Shown piece by piece: positions 44,949 to 53,462 of a stretch of 64,000 nt of DNA. Source of the stretch: JBBQZO01 sp038207625 (GTDB lineage: Bacteria; Pseudomonadota; Gammaproteobacteria; Burkholderiales; Burkholderiaceae_D); the NCBI GenBank assembly GCA_038207625.1, contig JBBQZO010000014.1, forward strand, positions 1 through 64,000, written 5' to 3'. The notes beneath the pieces were generated by a model, which was not told the origin of the DNA, made no database searches, and worked only from the letters and a program-made list of their open reading frames with translations. Numbering within the stretch: position 1 is the first letter of the stretch; each line of letters opens with the position of its first letter. Both the position numbers and the translations under genes were made by a program.

Positions 44949-45228
44949 GTCGACCGGCGCACGGCGCGCCAGTCCCAGGCGCGAACGCAGCGAGCGTGCC
45001 GCCTGGTGGTTTCTTCGATGCGTTCATGTTGCGCGCTGACGGTGCTGCTGATGCCGTGCGACGGCGCGTGAGCGCCCGACGTGTCATTGCCGGCGCGAGC
45101 CGGTGCGCGCGCCGCGCTGGTTCAAGGTCACTGAGGCGGGCCTGGCTGCTGGATTGGCAGCGGCGCACGCACACCGCCAACATCGCGCTGCGGCACTGCT
45201 GTGCGCCGAACTGGTCAGCGCGGCGCAG

Positions 45229-45756
45229 TTAGACGGCAGGGTTGGTCTTTTTCGGCGCTTTGGGCAGCAGGATCAGGCGCGTGCCAAGCAGGCGGTCGTG
45301 CAGAAACTGGCGATCCTTGTCGAACAGCGCGGTGCTGGCCCATGCCGCCATGCCGACCACGATGGCGATCGCCACGTCGGCCTTGCTGGTCAGATGGAAG
45401 GCGTAGCAGGCCAGCAGCGCGGGCAGGAACCAGCCCCAGGACAGCAGGAAGCGTGCTGCCGCCGTGCGCAGCGGCAGGCGCGCGTAACCGGGCTTGATCA
45501 GCTTGATGCGCCAGGTCTTCATGGCCAGCGTGTGGCCGCTGTCAAACCAGAAATGAATGAAGTAGGCGGCCGTTACCAGAAACAGCACGAACTGCCGCGC
45601 ATGCTCGAGCGTGGCGGAGTGGCGATTTTGCGTCACGAGCAAAAACACCGCCACGGCGAACAGCTCCACCGCCGTCAGCAGGAAAGCTTCGTAGATCATG
45701 CAGATCAGGCGGCGGGGCAGGCTGGGTGTGGCGAGGGGCGACGAACTATTTGACAT
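45229..45756 (-). CDS. RDD-family membrane protein
   Basis: 175 residues. The RDD pattern starts with SLPRRLICMIYEAFLL (first conserved Arg), then about four TM segments with FIHFWFDSGHTLAMKTWRIK and the Asp-containing LFDKDRQFLHDRLLGTRLIL. Function of most RDD proteins is unknown; some are ion transporters. It overlaps the DUF3106 gene by 11 nt on the same strand and is last in the sigma-factor group. Confidence 0.88.
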   Translation of the reverse strand: MSNSSSPLATPSLPRRLICMIYEAFLLTAVELFAVAVFLLVTQNRHSATLEHARQFVLFLVTAAYFIHFWFDSGHTLAMKTWRIKLIKPGYARLPLRTAAARFLLSWGWFLPALLACYAFHLTSKADVAIAIVVGMAAWASTALFDKDRQFLHDRLLGTRLILLPKAPKKTNPAV

Positions 45757-46552
45757 TGGACGGTGTAACAGCCGCGCTGGCCGGGGTGATCGTAGTGGGC
45801 AAGGCGGTGGGGGGCGCTGGCGTGGCCAGCGGCGCCGTCACAACAGCGGCGCTGGGGGGCGCTTGGATAGGCGCCGGTGGATGCGCGGCGGCGGCCTTGG
45901 CCGATGCGCCTGCCTTGATCGGCGCGACAGGCTTGACCTTGCTTTGCGTGGTCGATGGCAGATTGGCCACCTGTTTTTTAATGGCCGCTTCGGCCGCCAG
46001 TTTCTTCTTTTGCTCTTCCGGCAGTTGCTGATACTGCTCCCACTGCACCGACTTTTCGCTGGCACCGATCTTTTTGGTGCGGGTATAGTTTTCGCGCACC
46101 TGGCGGCGTTGATCGGGCGTCAGTTTGACCCAGTCGCGCATGCGTTCATGCACGCGCTGTTGCTCGTCGGGCTTCATGGTGGAAAAGCGCTTGGCGATGT
46201 CCAGCCATTTTTGTTTGCGGATTGCCTCCATCTTGTCCCACTCGAGCGCGAGCGGTTCGAGCGCCAATTGCTGCGGGCCACTGAGGTCGCGCCACAGCAA
46301 GCTGTCGAGCGTATGCGCGGCCGTCTTGTTACCGGATTTGGCGCTGGCAACAGCTTTGCCCGCGGCCGCAGTGGCAACGGGCGCAGGCGCACTGGCCGAC
46401 GCAGGCATGGCCGCCGGCGTTGCCGCTGGCGGCGTGACAGGGGCCGGCGTGCCGACCTGCTGGGCACTGACCCACGACACGCCAGCCAGTGTCAGCACGA
46501 CCACTGCGCCCAGCGCCGCCTTGAACTTCGAACCTAAGAAGCTGCCCGTCAT
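45746..46552 (-). CDS. DUF3106 exported protein
   Basis: 268 residues. A signal-anchor or signal peptide (about 12-32) precedes an Ala/Pro-rich linker. The helical DUF3106 core has LLWRDLSGPQQLALEPLALE, WLDIAKRFSTMKPDEQQRVH, ERMRDWVKLTPDQRRQVREN and LPEEQKKKLAAEAA. A low-complexity Ala/Pro tail follows. The Trp/Leu/Pro repeats resemble heavy-metal/envelope-stress CpxP-like helical proteins. Third gene after the sigma factor; 1 nt follows the DUF3619 stop. Confidence 0.85.
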   Translation of the reverse strand: MTGSFLGSKFKAALGAVVVLTLAGVSWVSAQQVGTPAPVTPPAATPAAMPASASAPAPVATAAAGKAVASAKSGNKTAAHTLDSLLWRDLSGPQQLALEPLALEWDKMEAIRKQKWLDIAKRFSTMKPDEQQRVHERMRDWVKLTPDQRRQVRENYTRTKKIGASEKSVQWEQYQQLPEEQKKKLAAEAAIKKQVANLPSTTQSKVKPVAPIKAGASAKAAAAHPPAPIQAPPSAAVVTAPLATPAPPTALPTTITPASAAVTPSNVK

Positions 46553-46553
46553 C

Positions 46554-46952
46554 CTATTGCGCGTTTTGCGCCAGATAAGCGTTAAAACCATGGTCGAGGT
46601 AGGCCGTCAGGGGCAGCTCGTCCGACAGCACGGCCGCGTCCAGTTCGGCAATCTCGGCGATGCGCTGCTGCTGCTCATACTGGTACACGCCGACCATGCC
46701 GATCGCCAGGGCCAGCAGTGGCACGGCCACGCCAACCCGGCCCAGCCAGGAGAACGGCGTGCTGAAAAATTGCCCGGCTGCGCCTGCCAGCGCCGATTGC
46801 AGCACCCGCACCGGCGCGTGCGCCTTCTTGCGCGCGAGCGCCATCTGGCGCGCCTTGGCCAGCCGTTCGGTGGTGGCCGGCGGCAATTTATCTAGCTTTT
46901 CATTGAGCGCGTGGCGCACCTTGTAGGCGAAATTGAGATCATCGGTATTCAT
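46554..46952 (-). CDS. DUF3619 membrane protein, possible anti-sigma factor
   Basis: 132 residues: a cytosolic N-terminus (FAYKVRHALNEKLDKLPPAT, ERLAKARQMALARKK), one TM helix (about 75-97, VGVAVPLLALAIGMVGVYQY) and a short outside tail (DELPLTAYLDHGFNAYL). It matches DUF3619. Its ATG overlaps the stop of the ECF sigma gene (ATGA). The topology and coupling are those of an anti-sigma factor, but no anti-sigma domain is recognised, so that role is inference. Confidence 0.82.
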   Translation of the reverse strand: MNTDDLNFAYKVRHALNEKLDKLPPATTERLAKARQMALARKKAHAPVRVLQSALAGAAGQFFSTPFSWLGRVGVAVPLLALAIGMVGVYQYEQQQRIAEIAELDAAVLSDELPLTAYLDHGFNAYLAQNAQ

Positions 46953-47518
46953 AAGTTTATTCCCTTGGCTTTCAGCGACTCCGCGAGGGTGTGCGTGGCA
47001 CGAGAGCAGTGCGTCTTGACACTTCCCTCTGAGCAACCCATCGCGGCCGCTGTTTCAGCGACGTCCATGTCCTGCCAGTAACGCATGAGGAAGGCTTCCC
47101 GTTGACGCGCCGGCAGTTTTTGTACCTCTTCGTCGATCAAACTCAATATTTGCATGCGCTCGACTTGATCGGCGCTCGATTCGGAGGCGGCGCTGCCGTG
47201 CTCGGACTGGTAGGAGTCGAGCAAGTCAAAGTCATCGCCGTCCTCGTCCTGCTTGCCCATGCCCGAAAACAGGCTGACCCAGGTGTTGCGCACTTTCTCG
47301 CGTCGGAAAAAATCAAGTATCGTATTTTGTAATATACGCTGAAACAGCATCGGCAGTTCGGCCGCCGGTTTGTCGCCGTACTTTTCGGCGAGTTTGATCA
47401 TCGCGTCTTGAACCACGTCAAGCGCAACTTCGTCCTTGCGCACCGCATACACGGCCTGCTTGAAGGCGCGCCGCTCGACGTTCTCGAGGAAATCCGATAA
47501 TTCTTTGTCTGTGGCCAT
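46949..47518 (-). CDS. ECF-type RNA polymerase sigma factor
   Basis: 189 residues. Region 2 has VALDVVQDAMIKLAEKYGDK and ILQNTILDFFRREKVRNTW; after an acidic linker, region 4 has VQKLPARQREAFLMRYWQDM, DVAETAAAMGCSEGSVKTHC and SRATHTLAESL. It directs polymerase to a stress regulon, not identifiable here. It heads a four-gene leftward operon with DUF3619, DUF3106 and RDD genes, an arrangement conserved among betaproteobacteria. Confidence 0.92.
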   Translation of the reverse strand: MATDKELSDFLENVERRAFKQAVYAVRKDEVALDVVQDAMIKLAEKYGDKPAAELPMLFQRILQNTILDFFRREKVRNTWVSLFSGMGKQDEDGDDFDLLDSYQSEHGSAASESSADQVERMQILSLIDEEVQKLPARQREAFLMRYWQDMDVAETAAAMGCSEGSVKTHCSRATHTLAESLKAKGINL

Positions 47519-48054
47519 GCGATGCGGGACGGGGTGCCGGGAAGGCGAAGTTAAGGGGACTGGGGTGCGAATCGGGCCGGCGTACCGAGAGCGTGCGCCT
47601 GGTCCAAGGTGGTATTTACAAAAACTGAGCGCATGCTAGCAAAAATCGGACGAAATTGCATGTTTTTTACGGCTGCGGAAACCACGCAAGACGATTTAGC
47701 ACGATATGCCTTGACCAAAATGGTGCGACGCAGTAACGTGTGGGACGCTTCGCACCCTCGAAGTTTCATGGTCCTGACGCAGCCGGCACACAAGGCCCCC
47801 GTCGCCAGGACGCGCTTTCATATGTAGGCAGTTTGCTCTAACCCGTGCCACAAGCGCGAGAGGTTCGCACAACGCTACAGAAACTCACGCCAAACGAGTT
47901 TGCGCCCAGCGTCGTTTCGTACGGTATCTACGGGTACCCGAAAGAGCGTCGTGATCGCAGAAAGAAGGGAAGCCTGAGCACTGTCGCGTCACACGAATGT
48001 CGTTAGGAAAGAGCATCCGATCAATCTCCCAGTGGACCTTGAAAGGAATGTTTT
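47519..48054 (+). other. intergenic region upstream of ilvB
   Basis: About 535 nt between the divergent sigma and ilvB genes. It likely holds both promoters. A candidate rightward promoter is TTGACC (47711-47716) with TAACGT 17 nt downstream, which is weak. The long leader to ilvB could carry attenuation control, but I see no Ile/Val/Leu-rich leader peptide. The ilvB RBS is AAAGGAATG just before the ATG. Confidence 0.4.
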
Positions 48055-49782
48055 ATGAATACCGAAACAGCCGTACCCATCACAGGCGCCGAAATTCTGG
48101 TGCGCTGCCTCGCGGAAGAGGGCGTTGAACACGTCTTTGGCTATCCGGGCGGGGCCGTCCTGTACATCTACGACGCCATCTTCAAGCAAGATAAATTTCA
48201 GCATATCCTGGTTCGTCACGAGCAGGCCGCAGTGCATGCCGCCGACGCCTATTCGCGCAGCTCGCAGAAAGTCGGCGTGGCTCTGGTCACTTCCGGCCCC
48301 GGCGTCACCAATGCGGTGACCGGTCTGTCGACGGCGTATATGGATTCAATTCCGATGGTGATCATCTCGGGCCAGGTGCCCAGTTATGCCATCGGTCAGG
48401 ATGCGTTCCAGGAATGCGACACGGTCGGCATCACGCGTCCTTGCGTGAAGCACAACTTCCTCGTCAAGGACGTCAAGGATCTGGCGCTGACCATCAAAAA
48501 AGCATTCTATATTGCCAAAACGGGCCGTCCGGGCCCCGTGCTGGTCGATATTCCGAAGGACATCAGCATGCACAAGTGCATGTACGATTATCCGAAAGAG
48601 ATCGAGATGCGCTCGTACAAGCCGGTCGACAAAGGCCATTCCGGCCAGATCCGCAAGGCGGTGCAATTGCTGCTGGCGGCCGAACGTCCGATGATCTACA
48701 CGGGCGGCGGCGTGATCCTGGCCAATGCTGCGCCGGAACTGAACCGTCTGGTCGACAAGCTTGGCTTCCCGGTCACCAACACGCTGATGGGTCTGGGCGC
48801 CTACCGCGCGTCGAGCGACAATTTTGTCGGCATGCCCGGCATGCACGGCACCTATGAAGCGAACATGGCGATGCAGCATTGCGACGTCCTGATCGCCATC
48901 GGTGCGCGCTTCGACGACCGCGTGATCGGCAACCCGAAGCATTTTGCCTCCAACCCGCGCAAGATCATCCACGTCGACATCGACCCTTCGTCGATCTCGA
49001 AGCGCGTCAAGGTCGATATTCCCATCGTTGGCAACGTCAAGGATGTGCTGATCGAATTTCTCGCGCAGTTGGATGCCGCCGAAGCGAAGGTCAACGCGCC
49101 CGCCGTCAAGGACTGGTGGAAGCAGATCAACGAATGGCGCGGCAAAGATTGCCTCAAATTCGCCGATTCCGATCTGCTCATCAAGCCGCAATCGGTGGTC
49201 CAGAAAGTGTGGGAGATCACCAAGGGCGACGCCTTCATCACCTCCGACGTGGGCCAGCATCAGATGTGGGCCGCCCAGTACTACAAGTTCGACAAGCCGC
49301 GTCGCTGGATCAATTCCGGTGGCCTGGGCACGATGGGTGTCGGCCTGCCGTACGCGATGGGCGTGCAGATGGCCAACCCTGACGCGACGGTTGCCTGCAT
49401 CACCGGCGAAGGCTCGATCCAGATGTGCATCCAGGAGCTGGCCACGTGCAAGCAGTATCACCTGACGCCGAAGATCATCTTGCTCAACAACCGCTTCCTG
49501 GGCATGGTGCGTCAGTGGCAACAGATCGATTACGGCTCGCGCTATTCCGAGTCGTACATGGATTCGCTGCCCGACTTCTCCAAGCTCGCGGAAGCCTACG
49601 GGCACGTGGGTATGAAAATTGAAAAACCGGGCGATGTGGACGGTGCCTTGAAAGAAGCCTTCGGCATGAAAGACCGCCTGGTGTTCATGAACTTCATCAC
49701 CGACCAGACCGAAAACGTCTGGCCGATGGTCAAGGCTGGCAAGGGCCTGTCCGAAATGCTGCTCGGTTCGGAGGACTTGTAA
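48055..49782 (+). CDS. ilvB: acetolactate synthase large subunit
   Basis: 575 residues, ThDP-dependent. EILVRCLAEEGVEHVFGYPG and the catalytic Glu region RHEQAAVHAADAYSR lie at the N-terminus; GMHGTYEANMAMQHCDVLIA is central. The ThDP/Mg motif is GEGSIQMCIQELATCKQYHL to LNNRFLGMVRQWQQ. It condenses pyruvate with pyruvate or 2-oxobutyrate, the first common step to valine, leucine and isoleucine. The stop overlaps the ilvH start by 1 nt (TAATG). Confidence 0.96.
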   Translation: MNTETAVPITGAEILVRCLAEEGVEHVFGYPGGAVLYIYDAIFKQDKFQHILVRHEQAAVHAADAYSRSSQKVGVALVTSGPGVTNAVTGLSTAYMDSIPMVIISGQVPSYAIGQDAFQECDTVGITRPCVKHNFLVKDVKDLALTIKKAFYIAKTGRPGPVLVDIPKDISMHKCMYDYPKEIEMRSYKPVDKGHSGQIRKAVQLLLAAERPMIYTGGGVILANAAPELNRLVDKLGFPVTNTLMGLGAYRASSDNFVGMPGMHGTYEANMAMQHCDVLIAIGARFDDRVIGNPKHFASNPRKIIHVDIDPSSISKRVKVDIPIVGNVKDVLIEFLAQLDAAEAKVNAPAVKDWWKQINEWRGKDCLKFADSDLLIKPQSVVQKVWEITKGDAFITSDVGQHQMWAAQYYKFDKPRRWINSGGLGTMGVGLPYAMGVQMANPDATVACITGEGSIQMCIQELATCKQYHLTPKIILLNNRFLGMVRQWQQIDYGSRYSESYMDSLPDFSKLAEAYGHVGMKIEKPGDVDGALKEAFGMKDRLVFMNFITDQTENVWPMVKAGKGLSEMLLGSEDL

Positions 49783-50273
49783 TGCGCCATATTATTTCTG
49801 TCCTGCTTGAAAACGAAGCCGGTGCGCTCTCGCGCGTGGTCGGCCTGTTCTCCGCGCGCGGCTACAACATCGAGACGCTGACCGTGGCGCCGACCGAAGA
49901 CGCGACGCTGTCGCGCATGACGATCGTCACCAGCGGCTCGGACGACATCATCGAACAGATCACCAAGCATTTGAACCGGCTGATCGAAGTGGTGAAAGTG
50001 GTCGACCTGACCGAAGGCGCGCACATCGAACGTGAGCTCATGCTCATCAAGGTGCGCGCCGTCGGCAAGGAGCGCGAAGAGATGAAACGCACGGCCGACA
50101 TCTTCCGCGGTCGCATCATCGACGTGACGGAGAAGACCTACACGATCGAGCTGACCGGCAACAAGGGCAAGCTCGACGCGTTCATCGACTCGATCGACCG
50201 GGCCTCGATTCTGGAGACGGTCCGCACCGGCGGCTCCGGCATCGGGCGCGGCGAGCGCATCCTCAAAGTATAG
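49782..50273 (+). CDS. ilvH: acetolactate synthase small (regulatory) subunit
   Basis: 163 residues. An N-terminal ACT domain (ISVLLENEAGALSRVVGLFS, ARGYNIETLTVAPTED) is followed by the ALS_ss C-terminal domain (FRGRIIDVTEKTYTIELTGN). It binds valine to give feedback inhibition and is needed for full IlvB activity. Length equals E. coli IlvH. Confidence 0.96.
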   Translation: MRHIISVLLENEAGALSRVVGLFSARGYNIETLTVAPTEDATLSRMTIVTSGSDDIIEQITKHLNRLIEVVKVVDLTEGAHIERELMLIKVRAVGKEREEMKRTADIFRGRIIDVTEKTYTIELTGNKGKLDAFIDSIDRASILETVRTGGSGIGRGERILKV

Positions 50274-50298
50274 AGTCAAGCTGCAAGACGAACACGTT

Positions 50299-50314
50299 GC
50301 CGCCACGAGGCGGC
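50299..50314. other. hairpin in the ilvH-ilvC spacer
   Basis: GCCGCCACGAGGCGGC folds as a perfect 6-bp GC stem with a 4-nt loop, 25 nt after the ilvH stop. No T-run follows. A processing or stabilising role that separates ilvC expression is possible. Confidence 0.5.
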
Positions 50315-50348
50315 GACCCCCAACTTACAAAATTTTAGGAATAACATC

Positions 50349-51365
50349 ATGAACGTTTTTTACGACAAAGATTGCGACCTCTCCCTGATCAAAGGCATGA
50401 ACGTTGCCATCATCGGCTACGGCTCGCAAGGCCACGCGCACGCGCAAAACCTGAACGATTCGGGCGTGAACGTCACGGTCGGCCTGCGCAAAGACGGCGC
50501 TTCGTGGAACAAAGTCAAGAACGCCGGCCTGAAGGTCGCTGAAGTAAACGACGCCGTCAAAGCGGCCGACATCATCATGATCTTGCTGCCGGATGAAAAC
50601 ATCGCCCAGGTCTACAACGAAAACGTCGCACCGTTCGCCAAGCAAGGCGCCGTGCTGGCCTTCGCGCACGGCTTTAACGTCCATTACGGCCAAGTCGTGC
50701 CACGCGCCGACCTGGACGTGATCATGATCGCCCCGAAAGCGCCAGGCCACACCGTGCGCGGCACCTATGCTCAAGGCGGCGGCGTGCCTCACCTGATCGC
50801 GATCCACGCCGACAAATCGGGCAACGCGCGCAACATCGCGCTGTCGTATGCGATGGCCAACGGCGGCGGTCGTGCCGGCATCATCGAAACGAACTTCCGC
50901 GAAGAAACCGAAACCGATTTGTTCGGCGAGCAAGCTGTTCTGTGCGGCGGCGCGGTCGAGCTGATCAAAGCCGGCTTCGAAACCCTGGTCGAAGGCGGCT
51001 ACGCCCCTGAGATGGCGTATTTCGAGTGCCTGCACGAATTGAAACTGATCGTCGACCTGATCTATGAAGGCGGCATCGCCAACATGAACTACTCGATCTC
51101 GAACAACGCCGAATACGGCGAATATGTGACGGGCCCGAAAATCGTCACCGAAGACACGAAAAACGCGATGCGCCAATGCCTGAAAGACATCCAGACGGGC
51201 GAATACGCGAAGAGCTTCATCCTGGAAAACAAGGCCGGCGCACCGACCCTCATTTCGCGTCGTCGCCTGACGGCCGAGCACCAGATCGAAGAAGTGGGCG
51301 GCAAACTGCGCGCGATGATGCCGTGGATCGCCAAAAACAAACTGGTCGACCAGTCGAAGAACTAA
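50349..51365 (+). CDS. ilvC: ketol-acid reductoisomerase
   Basis: 338 residues, class I form. NADPH-binding motif VAIIGYGSQGHAHAQNLNDS at the N-terminus; PKAPGHTVRGTYAQGGGVP; metal/substrate residues in ETNFREETETDLFGEQAVL and FECLHELKLIVDLIYEGG; C-terminal SNNAEYGEYVTGPKI. It isomerises and reduces acetolactate. GGA RBS before the ATG; 75 nt after ilvH. Confidence 0.97.
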   Translation: MNVFYDKDCDLSLIKGMNVAIIGYGSQGHAHAQNLNDSGVNVTVGLRKDGASWNKVKNAGLKVAEVNDAVKAADIIMILLPDENIAQVYNENVAPFAKQGAVLAFAHGFNVHYGQVVPRADLDVIMIAPKAPGHTVRGTYAQGGGVPHLIAIHADKSGNARNIALSYAMANGGGRAGIIETNFREETETDLFGEQAVLCGGAVELIKAGFETLVEGGYAPEMAYFECLHELKLIVDLIYEGGIANMNYSISNNAEYGEYVTGPKIVTEDTKNAMRQCLKDIQTGEYAKSFILENKAGAPTLISRRRLTAEHQIEEVGGKLRAMMPWIAKNKLVDQSKN

Positions 51366-51390
51366 GACCGAACGACGCTGGCCCGAGTTG

Positions 51391-51422
51391 CAAAACAATT
51401 GGGGTCAGAGTCGAATTGTTTG
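51391..51422. repeat. GGGTCAGAG-type repeat downstream of ilvC (copy 1)
   Basis: CAAAACAATT and AATTGTTTG are imperfect inverted arms around GGGGTCAGAGTCG. The 17-nt string GGGTCAGAGTCGAATTG (51402-51418) recurs exactly in the next element. It lies 26 nt after the ilvC stop. Confidence 0.65.
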
Positions 51423-51453
51423 AAACGTTGCAGCGCCGCAGTAAAAATAAATA

Positions 51454-51506
51454 GGGTCAGAGTCGAATTGATTTGCAAGAGTTGCAAATTAATCTGACTC
51501 TGACCC
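51454..51506. repeat. 25-bp-arm palindromic repeat downstream of ilvC (copy 2)
   Basis: A left arm starting GGGTCAGAGTCGAATTGATT (51454-51478) pairs with a right arm ending GACTCTGACCC (51482-51506). The loop is 3 nt and there are only a few mismatches. The transcript would form a very stable stem. It may double as a terminator for ilvBHC, but its sequence marks it as a member of a dispersed repeat family. Confidence 0.75.
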
Positions 51507-51633
51507 CAATTAATTTGCAACTTTCTATTTCAGGCTGAGGCGCAACATCACATTGCTTGTATCTTCCAGTGTGTGACATCCGATGGGGCAGGTTTTGCCC
51601 CATTTTCTTGTCCAATCTACCTTGGAGAATCCT

Positions 51634-52386
51634 ATGTCTTTATCAAAAATGGTTGTGTTGGGCGCGCTCGCGCTCGCTTGTCAGGCGCGCGCGGAAAGCC
51701 TGCCGACCAGTGGTACCCTGGTCGTTGTTCCGGCTTTTGGCGAAGTGACGCACGCCAACGACGAAGCCAACGCGACCTTGATGATCGAAGAGCAGGACAA
51801 AGACAAGGCGGTCGCCGCGTCGCGCGTGAATTTGAAGATGAAGCAGGGCACCGAGATCGTCAAGCGTGAAGATCCGCAGGCGGTGCTGAAGACCTATGGT
51901 TATTACACCTACCCGGTTTATCCGGAAGAGCGTCCGTTGCCGAACGGGGTGGCGCCGAAAGTGCGCGTGCCTACCGGTTGGCGCGTCGGGCAGTATCTGG
52001 GTGTGAAAACGGGTAATCTGGCGGGACTGCCGAAACTGGTCGCTGCCGTGCAGAAAACACTGGCCTTGAGCGGCTTGCAGTTTGGCCTGTCGCCGGCCAC
52101 CACCAAGAAGTTGGACGATCAGCGCATCGCCGCCACTTACCAGAATTTGAATGAACGCATCGCCGCGATCGCCAACGCGATGGGCCGCAAGGTATCCGAC
52201 GCGGTGCTTGACACGGTCGACTTTGAAGGCTCGGGCAATTATGCCAACCAGCGCGAAGGCGCGCCGGCGCCGATGATGTTCAAGAGCGCCATGCGTGCGG
52301 CGGAGCCTCAGGTCGAGGAGCCGAGCTTCGAGCCGGGCGAAACCACGCTGCAGATGCATTTGGTAGGAAAGGTCAAGTTCAAGTAG
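51634..52386 (+). CDS. SIMPL-domain (DUF541) periplasmic protein
   Basis: 250 residues with a signal peptide ending CQARAES. LPTSGTLVVVPAFGEVTHAN, NATLMIEEQDKDKAVAASRV, EDPQAVLKTYGYYTYPVY, GWRVGQYLGVKTGNLAGLPK and a C-terminal LQMHLVGKVKFK give the SIMPL/DUF541 pattern. Family members are periplasmic and of unclear role. The ATG has TGGAG upstream. It sits between ilvC and pssA. Confidence 0.83.
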   Translation: MSLSKMVVLGALALACQARAESLPTSGTLVVVPAFGEVTHANDEANATLMIEEQDKDKAVAASRVNLKMKQGTEIVKREDPQAVLKTYGYYTYPVYPEERPLPNGVAPKVRVPTGWRVGQYLGVKTGNLAGLPKLVAAVQKTLALSGLQFGLSPATTKKLDDQRIAATYQNLNERIAAIANAMGRKVSDAVLDTVDFEGSGNYANQREGAPAPMMFKSAMRAAEPQVEEPSFEPGETTLQMHLVGKVKFK

Positions 52387-52516
52387 CCCGATCTGTTCGC
52401 TATGTTCGCGATGCGCCAACTATAATGATGGCGCACGCTGGCCGCGCCCGACCCGGGCGGGCCGGCAATACACACCCTGTATTTGATCAGTCTGACAAGA
52501 ATTGAAACGGAAACCT

Positions 52517-53395
52517 ATGGCCCCCTTTCCCCGTCGCCGCCCTAAGAGCGGCACCGCAGCAGGCGCGAAAGCGTCGAAAATGTCGCGCTTTAGCAAATTC
52601 GCGCGGCAAGCACCAACTGTGGCGGACGGCAAGCCGGGGCGCCGGCGCGGGATCTATCTGCTGCCCAACGCATTCACCACGGCCGCGCTGTTTTGCGGCT
52701 TCTACGCCATCGTGATGGCGATGAACCAAAAATTCGAGCATTCGGCCTGGGCGATCTTCATTGCCATGATCCTCGACGGGCTGGACGGACGCATCGCGCG
52801 CCTGACCAACACCCAGAGTGAATTCGGCGCCCAGTACGACAGCCTGTCGGACATGGTGTCGTTCGGCGCCGCGCCGGCGCTGGTGATCTACGAATGGTCG
52901 CTGCGCGGTCTGGGCAAGCTGGGCTGGATCGCCGCCTTCGTCTACTGCGCCGGCGCCGCCTTGCGCCTGGCGCGTTTCAACACCAATATCGAAGTGGTCG
53001 ACAAACGCTTCTTCCAGGGCATGCCCAGCCCGGCGGCGGCGGCGATTGTGGCCGGCTTCATCCTGATGATGGACGAGCTGCACGTGGCCGGCATTGAGCT
53101 GCCCTGGGTGTCCTGGAGCATCGCCTTGTTCGCCGGTCTGACGATGGTCACCAACGTACCGTTCTACAGTTTTAAGGATGTCAATTTCCGCAAGTCGGTG
53201 CCCTTCATCTTCGTGTTCCTGATCGCGCTGGGCTTTGCGCTGGTGTCGATCAATCCGCCGATGGTGCTGATGCCGATATTTCTCACTTATGGCCTGTCCG
53301 GCTATGCCGTGTTCTTCTGGCGCCTGGCCAAGGGCCGGCCGGTCAGCATTATCCAGACCGAACACGAATCGGACGACGCCAGCGAGCGCGATTGA
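52517..53395 (+). CDS. pssA: CDP-diacylglycerol-serine O-phosphatidyltransferase
   Basis: 292 residues. After a basic N-terminus come several TM helices and the CDP-alcohol phosphatidyltransferase motif DGLDGRIARLTNTQSEFGAQ followed by YDSLSDMVSFGAAPA, containing the metal-binding Asp residues. It joins CDP-diacylglycerol and serine to phosphatidylserine, the precursor of phosphatidylethanolamine. The ilvC-pssA-leuA order is typical of betaproteobacteria. No psd gene lies here. Confidence 0.94.
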   Translation: MAPFPRRRPKSGTAAGAKASKMSRFSKFARQAPTVADGKPGRRRGIYLLPNAFTTAALFCGFYAIVMAMNQKFEHSAWAIFIAMILDGLDGRIARLTNTQSEFGAQYDSLSDMVSFGAAPALVIYEWSLRGLGKLGWIAAFVYCAGAALRLARFNTNIEVVDKRFFQGMPSPAAAAIVAGFILMMDELHVAGIELPWVSWSIALFAGLTMVTNVPFYSFKDVNFRKSVPFIFVFLIALGFALVSINPPMVLMPIFLTYGLSGYAVFFWRLAKGRPVSIIQTEHESDDASERD

Positions 53396-53462
53396 CCGCA
53401 AGGTCATGGCGCCACGCCCGCAACGCATGTATTTTATTTTTGCCTAGCCTTTGGAGCACACC

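Noticed and set aside
44949..45228. Possible small gene between the pseudouridine synthase and RDD genes
   Set aside because: Open frames exist on the plus strand but start without RBSs and show no recognisable motif. The stretch is treated as intergenic.
47519..48054. ilv attenuator with leader peptide
   Set aside because: No short frame rich in Ile/Val/Leu codons followed by alternative hairpins was found.
48346..49605. Long minus-strand open frame opposite ilvB
   Set aside because: Composition typical of an antisense shadow; ilvB on the other strand is full length and conserved.
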